A stretch of DNA of 64,000 bases. Origin: Dicyema japonicum (Eukaryota; Dicyemida; Rhombozoa; Dicyemidae). The position numbers and the translations under genes were made by a program. Below the pieces are notes generated by a model. The model did not search any database. It was not told the origin of the DNA and saw only the letters and a list, made by a program, of their open reading frames with translations. Shown here one piece after another: positions 34,009-46,385 of the stretch (the first letter of the stretch is position 1; each line of letters opens with the position of its first letter). The stretch covers positions 691,954 through 755,953 of the forward strand of contig RDEW01000008.1 of the NCBI GenBank assembly GCA_011109175.1, read 5' to 3'.

Positions 34009-36640
34009 GAGCCGCAAAATCCCTATCCTTCTTCATTGAGACGTGGATGGTGTCGTGCATTACTACTTATTTCCGGCGATGTCAAACCGAATCCAGGACC
34101 GCCATTGATTATTGCCCAAATCAACATAAATAAAATTCGAACAAAGATTATTAAACTTAACGATTTTTCATTCCAACTCAGTGGATGTCGCTTTAATTCA
34201 AAAGTCAAAGCTTACTCATAAAGATTCAACTCCAACGTTTCCTGGATATTACGTTCTCCGGAAAGACCGAAAATTTGGAAGAGGTGGAGGCTTACTTACC
34301 ATTGTCCATAATCAGATTAATGTTGTGGACCTTTCAAATTACATATCAAGCTTTATGGACACTGAAGATCCATTAGACAACTCACAGTGAAAATAAAGTT
34401 ACACTCTGAATGAATATAGCAAATGTGTATATCCCTCCAATTTCTTCTATAAAGGCTATTGTCCTAATCTTGAACAGTTCACAAGATTGGAAAAAGTTAT
34501 ACTTTGTGGAGATATGAACGCCAAGAGCCCAATTTGGTACACAAATCAACTATTAGACCAAAGAGGATCTATTATGTTAGACAGCATTGACGACTTGGTA
34601 ATCCTTAACAACAGGAATAAACACACAAGAACTCCTTTAAGAAATGATGACTCCAACTTCACCAGATTTGACTCTTGCCGCCAATTGCTTCGACTATTAT
34701 ATGGGACGTTATCTACGATTTGCACACAGACACAATACTATTGATAATCCTGGGAAAACACAAGATTAATGTAACTCGCAATATTTTCATCAACTTCTCA
34801 TGTGCGAATTGGCTTGAGTACATGATTTTTATTAAAGACTCCCTATCCTCTTTCCGAATAGACAACTTTTCCTCGATAGAAGCGGCCGTTGGATTTATTA
34901 ACGAAAAGATTTTGCAAGCCCGAAAAAAGTTTATTCCAATAGGGCGATTCAAGACTTTTTCAGATAAATTCGACACAGAAACGAGGGTCCTTATTGCATG
35001 AAGATTAAACTAAAGAAAACTATAGATAAAACAACATCCTACTGAAATTACAGATCTGAATAAGGAAATTACCAAAAGGATCAGAAATAAAAACAAAAAA
35101 AATGGGAGACTTCTTTGACGTTTGTAAACAGACACAAAAAGACATCATCCTTATGGAGAACACTACGGAAACTCAAACAGACCCCATACAACATACAACA
35201 GGAATACTTGTGAAATTTTATGTCAGTTTAAGTCACAAACCATATTTGAAACTGGATCATCAACCGAAACACAAGAAAAAATATCCATACATCGAATATT
35301 TCAAGCCACTGGAGGTATTTCATGCAATTAAGCACATGAACAATACAAAATTCAAAGGGGCGGATGACATTTCAATAACTGAATTGAAACACTTTGGGCC
35401 AATAGCAATCGATGCCCTTACTGAGATTTTCAATCAGTGAATAAAAATGAGATCCCCTCATTATGGAAAAAAATCACTTATATCTAATACCTAAAAAAGA
35501 ACAAAGCCTTAGACACCCCCGAAGTTATCGTCCAATATCGATTCTTTGTGCCCTTTCAAGAACATTGAAAAAATTAATCCTCCACAAGATTACTCATTCG
35601 CTTGATCTTGCAACAAAACCACATAAAAGAACGGTACTTGTCGCTCTGGATATCGAGAAGGCATTTGATTCGGTACCGAGGAAATCTCTAACAACAAAAT
35701 TTTTTGACACCATCCGAAAATCCAGATGTGGCTGGCCAATTTCATTAATGGTAGAAGAGGCCAAGTTGTCATGAATAATAGAAAATCAAAACAACGATAC
35801 CTCCCCAACTGGGTCCCTCAAGGATCCTTTTTATCACCAACCTTGTTCAATTTATTTACAAAAGACCTTCCAAATCCAAACATCCAAATACCATCCTTTT
35901 GTCTTATGCCGACGATCTCATTGTCGCAGCAAGACACCAAAACTATAAAGAAGCTGCACGAAGGGTTCAGGAGACCCTTGACAATATGAACCCATGGTTC
36001 CTCAAAAACCACATGAAAATATCCCCTGGGAAGTCGAGCACTGCGATTATCTCCTACAGGAAACAAACATCCTTCGATCCTAAATTAACTTGGAATGGAG
36101 AGCTTATCCCAGTTAATAAGAACCCATCAATCCTTGGAGTTACATATGACCCGTTGATGACGTTCACACATCATGTGGACGCAATAATTGCAAGAGTTCA
36201 AAAAAAGATGGGGACCCTCAAGACCTTTGCTAGATCTCCAATATCTTCACTTTCTCATCTCAAATTATTATACAAACAGTATATTCTACAATGGAACATG
36301 CATGTACGGCGTACACCATTGTCAATATCCACGCAGAACAAATTAGAGGTCATACAAAACCAATGCCTCCGGATCCTTCTTAAATGTGACAGAATGACGC
36401 CTACGTCAGAAATGAGGAACACATTAGATCTCAAAAAATTATGGAACATCTCGGTGACGAACAACAAAAATTCTTGAAAATGGTGCGATCTTCCGGTAAC
36501 CCCTTTGAAGATGAGTTTTTGCCTACCAGAAGTATGCACGCAAATTTGAGATCAAACCTTCCCCCTTTCGGACGATCATAAAAATTAGACAAAGTCTAAA
36601 CAAAGGAAGACCCACTGACACCGAGATCACTTAATTAGCC
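34009..36640 (+). mobile_element. LINE family B, near full-length but multiply frameshifted
   Basis: Order of blocks: SGDVKPNPGPPLIIAQININ (2A-like motif then endonuclease strand 1), SKLTHKDSTPTFPGYYVLRK, GRGGGL, ILCGDMNAKSPIW (metal site), linker, FKGADDISITELKHFGP, SYRPISILCALSRTLKKLI, LDIEKAFDSVPRKS (RT motif A), WVPQGSFLSPTLFNLF (motif B), SYADDLIVAARHQ (motif C), SILGVTYDPLMTFTHHVD (thumb), and the end NPFEDEFLPTRSMHANLRS. Frame changes occur at least seven times, so it is inactive. Confidence 0.85.
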
Positions 36641-37970
36641 GATAACTTTTACCTCTTTCCTGTGTTTCCCGGGGTTATGATAATAATCAAAGTGTTAGAA
36701 CAAATCAACCGACTGAATACCAAATTATCTGAGCTTATCCGAACTAATAACAGACTCGAATGGAGCCGTCTAGTTGGACGACTATGTCACAAAAACTCTT
36801 GAGCCACAATTTGGAAAAATAGCCTTATCAATGAGGAGGACTGCGGTACTGAGGCCGTTACCCTCAACGCTTCGGAACCCGCTCGCAAACTTGTAAACAA
36901 GCTTATGACGTACTACGTATCGATCAGCCATAAAGATTTTTCTCGTTCTACACATGTGGAACGGCGCGGGCCACAACAAAAACCGTATCCCACCTTCTTC
37001 ACCCTCCATGATGTTAACAACGCTATTAAATTGTTATGTCCCACTCGTGCTTGTGGTCCCGACGGTATTTGCACTATTCATATCAAACACCTTGGACCTC
37101 AGGCACGGGCCATACTATCAAGACTGTACAACGACTCGATCAACTACCATACGCTACCTAAGATATGGAAGAACTCCCTGATTACGCCAATTCTAAACCC
37201 TGGAAAACCAAAAGACGTTCCCTCTTCTTACCGCCCCATCTCAATAACTACTGTTTTATCAAAAGTACTGGAAAAGCTCTCCTGTTTTACATCTACCAGA
37301 ATTTCAACATGGCTTCAGGGCAGACCGTTCTACAACGACTCATTTGGGTTCTATCTCCCAGTTTACTACTGACGGCTTCAACGTGAGAACACATTTACGG
37401 ACGGCCCTAGTATCCATCGACATATAGAAGACCTTTGATTATGTTACGAGGAAACTCCTAACGCATAAGATTTTTAATTCCAACTTACATCCGAACATTA
37501 ACTTATGGCTGGAAAATTTCTTAACTGGGCGACGCGGAAGGGTCCGGATTGACAAAACTACTTCCAAATCAAGACTACTCCCCAATGGGTTCCCGCAAAG
37601 CTCCCCTTGTCTCCTCTCTTATTTAACTTATTTCTACACGATATACCTACTATCAATGATCAGGAAACCATGTTTTTATCTTATGCGGACGACTTGATTA
37701 TCGCTGCAAGGGACAAATCCTCTTCCAGGGCTGTGGCGGTGGTTCAGTCACACCTCAACCAGGTGTATGACTGGCTATCCGTGTCTGCATCCAAGTCTCA
37801 GTTCACGCTATTTACTACGGACAGAAGATTTAAAGGTGGACTTGAGATTTTCCTCGTAAACATTCAACCCTTATACACGAGTCCAGAAGATCCTTGGAGT
37901 AACTTTCGACTCTATGATGACGTTAGACCTTATATACAAACTATAAAGACAAACCATTGTTTATAATATC
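36641..37970 (+). mobile_element. LINE family B, second copy, 5'-truncated
   Basis: Starts in the endonuclease-RT linker (INRLNTKLSELIRTNNRLEW) directly after the first copy's 3' end. RT blocks: LCPTRACGPDGICTIHIKHL, SSYRPISITTVLSKVLEKL, SYADDLIIAARDKSS, LSVSASKSQFTLFTTDRR. Distinct enough from the neighbour to be a separate subfamily. Several frameshifts. Confidence 0.8.
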
Positions 37971-37987
37971 AACGTGTTCAGCCTTTG

Positions 37988-38068
37988 GCTGGGTTAACGT
38001 CTATGGCATTGGATCTGAAAGTTGTGGGTCCAAATCCGAAAGATGGAGTTTTCAACGAATGTCAATTC
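37988..38068 (+). repeat. tRNA-like SINE candidate, copy 2
   Basis: Aligns with the reverse strand of 11755-11855 across AACGTCT, GGATCTG, GTGGGT..AATCCGAAAGA and GGAGTTTTCA.CGAA.GTCAATTC. Box B is degraded here (GGTCCAAATCC). Confidence 0.5.
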
Positions 38069-38789
38069 TCGTCAAACATATTCCACTCATGATACGACGA
38101 GTTCTTCTGGCACCACACAGTAGTTGAAAAGGATCTTTCTACCTTCTCATTGACCAAATCCACTGGTGAAGACAACATTATGAAAACTCTTCCCGAATAA
38201 TAAAGTGATGTCCGCGACAGTAGGACGTGTGATTAAATTAGGTGGGCGAACCTACTTCTCCACCTTTCTTCTGAAGCGGATGCCTGTAATTGACTATTGG
38301 ATAGTATACGTTGGAATGAAAAAATGTTTAGAATGCAGGCATTGGGCGTCTTCTGAGTAAAATAATTCTTTCAAGAACCAGGAAATTCAGTGCGTTCCTC
38401 CTTGTCATGATTTGAAAATGCTCATGTCTTTAGACTTTTGTTCTCTATCACTTGATGTTTAGGCAGGAGTATAGACATTTCTGGTTCACTTGATGACAAG
38501 ATGAGAAACTGCCGAAATTGATGATCATATAAATAAGACTGCTAATAAGGATTCACTAGTACAAAAATCAAATCAAAAAACAAAAAAGAGTCTGCATTTA
38601 GATAAATATCCATCTAGACAAAGCATAGCTCAAAACTGTGCACCTATTTGTGGCTAACAAGCATATTGAAGAATCTACTTCCATAGGATAAAACGTGTGT
38701 CACCCAGATGTGCCAAAGTTGTCGAGACTACTAAGGGAAAGTAAGATTTTACAATATATGAGGGAATCTAGGTCGTAAATAATGAACAC
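38069..38789. other. Unassigned stretch
   Basis: Probably decayed retroelement sequence, but no block is clear enough to assign. Confidence 0.35.
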
Positions 38790-39480
38790 GCTAGTAACAT
38801 ACTCCAAAAAAGTCTAACAACAGAAGATAATTCCATAATGTTCCTGGCCGTAAGACTAATGCTAATGAGGGGACAGCCACGATTAACGTGAGAAAACAAT
38901 TGGAGATCCTACGAGCAAGCAGAGGTTATAGGTACTCACTTTGAACGTATCCTTAATGTGAATAGACAAAATCAGACTTTATGTCAAATGGGTGATAAAA
39001 TTTTGTCAGAGGTCTCCAGAGCAATAAAAAGGTTAAAGATGGAGAATCTCAGAGACCTGATAATATTAGCTCAGAGTTACTTAAACATGGTCAAATGGAA
39101 TTCAAAGAAAACTAGTATTGTACCAGACTGATGTAAACTAATTTGAACTTGGAAATAGATTACTGATATCAATTCAGAAATGAATAAGTTGATTGAGAAC
39201 TTGCTCCTTCTAATTTTATTAACTAACAAAAATCTTATCCTTAATCGTTATTAGAGCCAGTGAATAAATATCTGACTCATAGTCATAGTGGTTTCAGATC
39301 ATGGAAGTATATGGCTGATATAATGAGGTGCTAATGATGCCATTGAGGTATTCAGCAAATAAGTGGCACAACAATCCTTTAAATAAATATCACTAGAGTT
39401 TTTTACACTGTACGTAATAGATTTACAAAATTAAAGTTTTCCTATAGAACTCGAAAGCCTCGTCCACAGAACTGTCAGCT
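38790..39480 (+). mobile_element. LINE family A reverse-transcriptase fragment, decayed
   Basis: Blocks EVSRAIKRLKM, then DNISSELLKHGQMEF (family SAGPDNIPPELLKYG), HSHSGFRSWKYMADIM (HSGFREGRSTADIL) and NITRVFYTVRNRFTKLKF (motif A, Asp lost). Many stops. Confidence 0.65.
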
Positions 39481-39499
39481 TGTCGTTTCGAGTGTACTT

Positions 39500-39930
39500 G
39501 TGTCATTGTCTAGTGTGGGATAAAAGGAACGGAGTGGTAATAAATGTTTTTAATCGATTTGTCAATTCGAAAATTGTGTTCCCAGAGTTTATTCGTTGTC
39601 TATATGAGACAATCATACTCTCCAATGTCTTCTTTAGTAATAATGATTGAATATAAGCATATGTCTTCTCGCTTAATGAGGCTATATATCCAGAAAAGTA
39701 AGATTTCACAATCCCAAGTGGGACTATTGGGACAACCTTTACCTTTGCATGGTGATTTAACTCCAATTCTTTAGAATATTTTTTCACTATAATTCAACTT
39801 TTAAATTCTCTGACGACGCTATTCCAACTATTAGGAATATAAGACTGTTCCTGTATAAAACACGAATATATCTGGGTTGTTGTGTTCGACTATTGAGGGT
39901 GTCCACTCTTATTTCGACATTGTCATTCAT
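39500..39930 (-). mobile_element. Restriction-like endonuclease fragment of a non-LTR element
   Basis: Minus strand reads EHNNPDIFVFYTGTVL, then, out of frame, HHAKVKVVPIVPLGIVKSYF and ASLSEKTYAYIQSLLLKKTL. It matches the 33690 copy and extends further toward the C-terminus. Confidence 0.6.
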
Positions 39931-41159
39931 AAGCACAGTACTGAGTGATTTTTGAGTTTTAAATAAATAACGAATAATCTTGTTTTCGTTAATTCACTAT
40001 TTAGTAGTGACGTGGACTAATCCTTGGTTATGACGTCTCCATGTGATGCTTTGACAGAAATGTTCTTTCATAAATTAACTTTATTCAAACATAGTTATTT
40101 CTTCTCCAAACCGGGACTTGAAACCTTCTAACATACTATCCCATCCTCCTCTAGAACACGAGTAAATCCCTCTCGAATGGCATCCAATACATCTGTTGCC
40201 CACGTCTTTTTATGTAATACACCTGGTGACCATTACTCTTGGATTAAAGCAGACTCCGTAGACCCGTCGACACCAAATTGAGGCTGGACAGACTCCATAA
40301 CCGTTTGTTGCGAATTCTTTTAGTACTTTTGTTGCAGTAGACCAGATGATGAAGCAAGACGTTCCACAAAGACCACATTTTTACGGAAGACTGCTTCAAG
40401 GGACCCATAAGTATGTTAGTCATACAAGCACCCGAAATCTTTTTGGCAAGAATACATCTAAACACGCCGGAATATGTTATCATGGAGTACATTGAAGCAT
40501 CTGAGGTTTCCCGAAATTCTTTATAATAATCTGAGGCTGGTGAGGGACGGCACAGGACTCGGTGTTTTGGAGAGTCTGTCATAAAACAGAGGGGATGCAA
40601 AATTGTTAACTCTAATCGTCAAAGCGAAGAATGTATTCGAACTTAATTTAATAAATAAAAACAGTTATGCTAACTAATCCAAGACATCAAAGGTATAACT
40701 TTTTGTTCTTTTTTGCTTGCGTCTGAGTCCTTTAGACAATCCGGTCCTAGTGAGGAATACAAGGTGCAAATTTTAAGATGTATAATGTGTTAATTCTTGA
40801 TTTGAGAATTAATTACATTATATTTTTTCATGAGGTCTGACCCCAGGGACGGAGCATTGTCGAATTTATGACACTCCTCCATTTTATGCCAGTTTTACAA
40901 ACTAGTAACTTGGTTGAGTTAATGTAAAGTTTAGGAACATATAAATTATGCGACATTAAATAATATAATATATTTGTTCTTCCTGCCCTAGTTACCTATA
41001 ATCTAGAAAGTCATGGACAGAGTGATCTGTCATAATTTCGAGTCTATTTCTCTTAAACAATTCCGACCATATTTATGGGTTGTTTTTACAATATTTATGA
41101 ATTAATATTTAACTCATAAATATTTTTAAAAATAATATTTAAAACAAACTATTTAATAT
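39931..41159. other. Unassigned stretch
   Basis: A 118-codon minus frame at 40244-40600 (non-ATG start) continues open for some distance in neighbouring frames (GVLHKKTWATDVLDAIREGF near 40190) and looks coding-derived, but I cannot name it. The rest is AT-rich. Confidence 0.3.
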
Positions 41160-41930
41160 ATGCCATTGGCTGATGATGATTTGTTTTCTAATATTTTAAC
41201 CATAAGCTTATTCAATGAACAGTCTTACGAATACAAAAATGTAGCACGAAGCAGATCCCTTAGTAATCTCAAGCATGCTATAGAATTTGGGGGAAAACAT
41301 TATTTGGGCCGAAGAAAGAGAAATATTCTTAGGAACTGTATTTATTTGTATTACGTAAGCTTTGGAACTTGGATCCATAATTGACATAATCAATGACGAA
41401 ATGATAACGCACGTGACCTCCCATTTGAAGAAATGATGCACAATGATGAGTTATTACATGTAATACTGGATATTACTATAGCTTTGGAATGAATTTATAA
41501 GTCTCCCTGAGGAGAGACAAAATGATATTATTGAAAAACTGGAAAGAAGGTCTGAAAAGACTGAGTTCTCCCCCTCTTCCTGTATTTCCAGAATTAGGGA
41601 TCGGAGACTACGAAATAGAATATTTGGTGGTCGAATATCAAAGGTGGGGGTATCTACTATTGTAGGAGTTGTGTGAAAGGATTGAAACTGAGATTGTTAG
41701 TACATTCAGTAAAGATCCACGTGGTCTTTACTCATCAGTATGTTCTAGTCAGTTCTTATGTCTTCTTACAAAAGCAATAGCCCAATATTACTATTTAGAC
41801 TCAATTGGTATGACTTAATGATGATTAAGATTGGAGGATCCCGCCTAATTGGGGATTACAAGTAAGTAATAGTAGACCTGTCTTTGTGCAACCAAAATTA
41901 CCACTAAACAAACTTATTAGAGTAAAATAA
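41160..41930 (+). CDS. R3H-associated / R3H-domain protein (R3HDM4-like), five exons, one frame break
   Basis: Probable nucleic-acid-associated protein of the R3HDM4 type; function poorly known. ATG 41160. Four introns, all 22 nt. The N-terminal R3H-associated block shows HYLGRRKRNILRN then LELGSIIDIIND, LPFEEMMHNDELLH, WNEFISLPEERQNDIIEKLE. After SRIRDRRLRNRIFGGRISK comes the R3H region ELCERIETEIVSTF, SSQFLCLLTKAIAQYYYLDS, and the tail WRIPPNWGLQVSNSRP. The Arg and His that name the R3H motif are Cys and Lys here, so single-stranded nucleic-acid binding may be lost. One base is missing between 41395 and 41425; restoring it gives 227 residues. Assignment rests on motif order, not on a strong match. 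Confidence 0.55.
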
Positions 41931-42701
41931 TAACATTGTATATTAACATTACCTTAATTATCCGATTTTAAGATATCCCATACAATTTTATTTCTATGGC
42001 TATGGTTAATGTGGTCGATAATGTTTAGGGCATAGTTCTGGAAAGACAGTGTTGTGGACAGTCTTTCTACTATAATTTTATTTTTTAGCAATAAAGTGTG
42101 TGTTTTGTATTTGGATATTCAAAGTCTAATAGAAACTAATATAACTGAGACGAATTAGGAAAATCCATCATGTTCCTTCAATGTCTACCTTCTCTATCAG
42201 GGTCCTGCAAAACACCTGATCATTTCAACAAATTAAATTGTTGAGGTTCATCACTACAGATTTTTTGGTTTTTCAACTGCACTGATGGCAAATCTGGAGG
42301 CATTAAAAATTTGAGATTGAGATTTTCGATTTTCTACGTCAAAACCTTATTATTAATAAGCCAATAATCACCAGGAAAACTAATTAAAAGGTAAATCCCA
42401 TCAGGTGATCCCGACATCTCTCAGCAATATTCTCATCTTTTTCCGATATTGCTCTCGGGAACCGACACATTTTCAGTAACACCGTTCTTCTGGCGGTTTT
42501 CCATTTTGAGTGAAAATGGCGCCCAACATCCTAACAAGGACCTCAAATGGGGTTGCCCTTATTAGTAGTCCTGTGATTCACGAGATCGTTTTGGTCATAC
42601 TGGATTGAGCTGAGTTGATCTTATCCATGTTTGTTCTGGCAAGTTTTGTTCCTTAAGCTGCACATCCATAACTTATAGTTAGCTCAATGAATTAAGTTTT
42701 T
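41931..42701. other. Unassigned stretch
   Basis: No exon recognised. Moderately GC-richer part at 42400-42600 may be old repeat sequence. Confidence 0.35.
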
Positions 42702-42712
42702 AACTTTGATAT

Positions 42713-43300
42713 TATTATTATAAGCAACTACATAGAATCATATAAACTCCGAAGACATTGCAAGAAGAAAATTGTTATCTACGGTTACTATGCAAAAACT
42801 TATGAAATGTTGGATAAGAAAATGCTCGGTCGGGCCATCACTCCGACTCAGGTTGTATGAGGCGTTCGTGAGGCCCATACTAACATACAACTCTGGGACG
42901 TGGGGAATTTCAAAAACGGACGAACAAAACCTTGACTCCTTTCACAGAAGGCAACTTCGGTCTCTCTTGGGACTAAAGTGGCCAATGCGTGTAGGGAGTG
43001 AAAATTTATATAGAAGATGCGGTTCCGGACCTCTGAGCACCATGATCATGAAGGCTCGCTGGAGATTGATACGTCAGGGGAGAAGTTCAGAGGTCGTCCA
43101 AGAATAACTCTTCCGGAAGTCCTTAATGGTGACCTGAGATCAGTAACCAGACTACTAAAGGACGATGAAGACCTTAGTAGTCTGCGGCACTTGGCATCGG
43201 ACAGGAGGGGATGGGAAAGGCTAATTAAGAGGATTGTTCAGACGCGGCACGAATAGAATTATAGTTTATATGATTCTATGTAGTTGCTTATAATAATAAT
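42713..43300 (+). mobile_element. LINE family A 3' fragment with inverted copy of its own tail
   Basis: Coding blocks LRLRLYEAFVRPILTYNSGT, FHRRQLRSLLGLKWPMR, FRGRPRITLPEVLNGDL, RRGWERLIKRIVQTRHE in two frames, then the 3' tail. The last 38 nt of the tail (43263-43300) occur as a perfect inverted copy at 42711-42748, the left end. AACTTTGATAT flanks the whole unit in direct orientation (42702-42712 and 43301-43311), so the inverted copy lies inside the target-site duplication. Confidence 0.85.
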
Positions 43301-43359
43301 AACTTTGATATATGCCCAATAAATAAAAAAATTTATAATACACGACATTTTCTATCTGA

Positions 43360-44110
43360 ATGGAGACTTGAAGCCTCAAATCGGAGAAGGAACGATCATA
43401 ATAGCATATGCGAATGACGTGGACTTTATTTCGAATAACAGAGTTAATTGCACTTTTGGAGAAAATGCACGATAAAATGGTTGAATGGTCATTAAAAGTA
43501 AACACAAACAAAACCGAAATCACGGAGACAAAAAAAACTTAAAAAAGGACCGAGGAGCACTGGCGTAGATCAAAAAACTAGGATCTCTTCTGAATCCGAA
43601 AATATAACACGAAGGAAAACACTAACTAACGTCGTTTTCAACAAAATGAAGAAGACCTGGCTTCTCCACAAAGGGCTTGACCCTAAAACTCGAATAAGAC
43701 TATACAATGCCCTAGTGAGGCCAATCCTATTATATAATGCTGGTACATTGGCATGTACAAGACAGGAACTCGAAAAGTAAAATTCTTTTCATAGAAATCA
43801 TCTCCTAGCATTCCTTTCTTCCAGAAGCTTTTTCAAAATGCTGTCGGAAATCTTATACAAGAGAACGGGAACTGAGCCAATATCATGTGATATTACTGAT
43901 TCAAGATGGAGGCTGTTTGAACACATACTCCGCCACGATATGGGACCCTTGCTAACAAAGCAATGGAGGAGTATTTTTGTCTTAGAGGCTTCGCGTTTCC
44001 GCGGCTGGCCGAGGACAACACTGCCGGTAATCCTAGATGAAGATCTCAGAAGGATTGGAAAGTGCCTTAAATATGGGATGATCTAGATGTGCTACGGAAC
44101 ATGGCAAACG
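43360..44110 (+). mobile_element. LINE family A, decayed copy
   Basis: Blocks AYANDVDFIS (motif C with Asp to Asn), KKLGSLLN, TRIRLYNALVRPILLYNAGT, SRWRLFEHILRHD, RFRGWPRTTLPVILDEDLRR. Several frames. It begins 60 bp after the previous copy's target duplication. Confidence 0.75.
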
Positions 44111-44369
44111 GATCGAAAAAGATGCGCGATATTAATTTGATTGTTACCTTTTCGTGTTGTACATGCTTTGTCATGATCTTGGCATCCCGTACGTGCCTAT
44201 AATAATAATGGACTAAAGCTTTCGCATTCACTTTTAACTCAAAGCAACTACCAAAATGCCCCAATGTCAGGAAACTCTTAACCAAAAATAAAATTCAAAT
44301 TCGGAGAGGCATTTTAAAACAAAGCATGCGAATTTTGCATTTAAAAAAGCCTTTTTTATTACATCAACA

Positions 44370-44770
44370 GTAGCATTTCAAATCATCTCTGGGGATTTTC
44401 CATATTTATGTTCACAATCTCCTTCTTAATTGCCATACAATAATCTTCACACGTCTTCTCACATAAGCATAATTTTTGCACAATAAAACGATCAAGATAA
44501 GCTCTATTCTTTCTAGCTCCATCTATTCAAAATATCCTTTCATTCTGAAACGTGCAACCAGCAGTTTATGATCACTATAAGTGATGGTGCCTCCATAGCT
44601 GCGGGAGTCTGTTAGCAGACCATGAAGAGATCTTTTACACATAGCATAATCAATCCGGACATAGTCACCATTTCCATCCTTTCTGAGTCCAGTCCACGTA
44701 GTCTTATGCCTGACATTGTGGTCGAATGCAGAATTACAAATGTAGTCTCACCAACTATAACACCTATCAG
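44370..44770 (-). mobile_element. LINE family A endonuclease C-terminal half
   Basis: The clearest family A endonuclease piece: FDHNVRHKTTWTGLRKDGNG, YVRIDYAMCKRS, SRSYGGTITYSDHKLLVARF. The IDY and SDHK blocks hold the catalytic Asp and His of APE-type enzymes. The frame stays open to the last block. No RT is attached. Confidence 0.7.
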
Positions 44771-45420
44771 AGCATATACAGTGAGAGAAAGGTACTAGTT
44801 ATCTATTCTAATTTCAGGTATATTTTTGATTTAGTTGATCTACGACACTATTTAAATTTCAATGAAAATTTTGCTGGCTTTTGGTTGGGTTGGATTCCTT
44901 TTCCAAATTTTTGCTGGACAAGACCTCTAAAGAGTAAATCGGCTACGGAGGTGTCAAGTGCAATAAAGAGCATAATTTTAATGTTTGGAAAACCAACCAT
45001 TTTGCACACGGCAAGGAATTTGTAAATGAAAAAATGTTCGAGTTATGCTCAACATATGGTATAAAACACATCAGGGGACGTCCTAGGTGTCCTTGGTGCA
45101 GGACAAGTCGAGCGTCTGAATCAGACATTGAAATTTATGATTTCTTCAACCTGCTTTTCAAAGAATTGAATTTAAAATGGATAGACATAATTGAAGAACA
45201 AATTACAAGTTCCTATAATTCTGTCCAGCATTCTGTGGTCGAGTTGTTAGAAGGGTCTATCTTGATAATAATAACAAACACGAAAAAGTGGCTTAAACGA
45301 ACACATGATACATTCATACATCATGTTAAAGGAGTATCAGCCACAGAAATGATTGATCTAGAAGGAGAAGATGGTAGTGCGATTCAAGAAAATAGCAGAG
45401 ACTTAGCGAAGCTAAAATAA
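44771..45420 (+). mobile_element. Retroviral-type integrase fragment (LTR element or Ginger-like)
   Basis: Reads in shifting frames as an rve integrase core: LDSFSKFCWTRPLKSKSATE, FGKPTILHTA, KEFVNEKMFELCSTYGIKHI, RGRPRCPW then Q..ERLNQ-like, KWIDIIEEQITSSYNSVQHS. The second Asp position is Ala/Asn (HTARN for TDNGK). No LTRs or other pol domains found nearby. Dead. Confidence 0.65.
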
Positions 45421-45710
45421 TTTTTACAATATAAAATTCTTGATTTTTTCTAGTAAAATCAGTTATTATTATTTTAGGGTAAATCTAATCATAGATTACG
45501 ATGAGATCATTAATAATATTATCAGAGTTAGGAGTTCTTAAGCTTTCAGCTTGGCAGTAGAGTTAAGAAAACTTAGAGATATACATTAGAGTTATACAAC
45601 AACAGAACTTAAGAAAACTAACAATTTGACGAGAAACAGCGGTAATACACAATTTGAATTAACATAACAAAAATCATCAATGTAACTAAGAGAAAAAGTA
45701 TCCATTAAGT

Positions 45711-45750
45711 CAGGGGTGTCGAACTCATTTCCCTTTGAGGGCCGCATTGA
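45711..45750. repeat. hAT-like terminal sequence
   Basis: CAGGGGTGTCGAACTC is the well-known hAT/Charlie-type terminus, followed by CATTTCCCTTTGAGGGCCGC. I did not find the partner end or a transposase, so only one end is called. Confidence 0.4.
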
Positions 45751-46385
45751 CAGGCTGATAGTCGCTCGATATACTGGTTTGTAGAGATGCTCCAATGCTG
45801 AGTTGTAAGATCTTCTGTAATGTCCAAGAAGGACCTTCACGAAGTTTCTTTGAGAAGAAGATAGCATGTTATTTAATGCGTCCCGAAAATCATCAGGAAA
45901 AGTCATTTAGTAACGTTTTTCTGTTTAATCGAAATTTTAATTCAATGAAATTATATTATCAAAAATGATGTAAATTATATTTTGTTAATGTGGATAATTT
46001 GACTAGTTTAAAGCAAACTTTGTTCATAAAACTTCATTTTTCAAAATTTTAAGGTTCAATCAGTAATATGGGACGATTGTCGTTTTCGTTCGTGCAAACC
46101 TAGTCGGTGCTGGTGCCACGACCATTGATGCTGCTTACGTGTTCGCAAGTCGAAAGAGTTTCAATGCAAGAAACACAAATACAAGGTCATATTACAAGAC
46201 GAAGGAACCTATTCACTCCGAGGGAATCTCATCAAGACGAATAAACATATTACTACCAAAGGAACCTATTACACGATGGAGAAAGATATCGCAAGTCGAA
46301 AGATATATCCACAATTACGAAGACACTATTGAAAGGCGCAGTAGACAAAGGGTCAAAATCTCTAGATATTCTCTAAGTTAGACCT
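45751..46385. other. Unassigned stretch with short internal repeats
   Basis: Between 46140 and 46310 the phrases CGCAAGTCGAAAG and AAGGAACCTATT each occur twice, pointing to a decayed tandem or element end. No gene seen. Confidence 0.35.

Noticed and set aside
45592-45906. ATG frame of 104 residues on the minus strand
   Set aside because: It overlaps the hAT-like terminal sequence and shows no family features; probably chance or old repeat.
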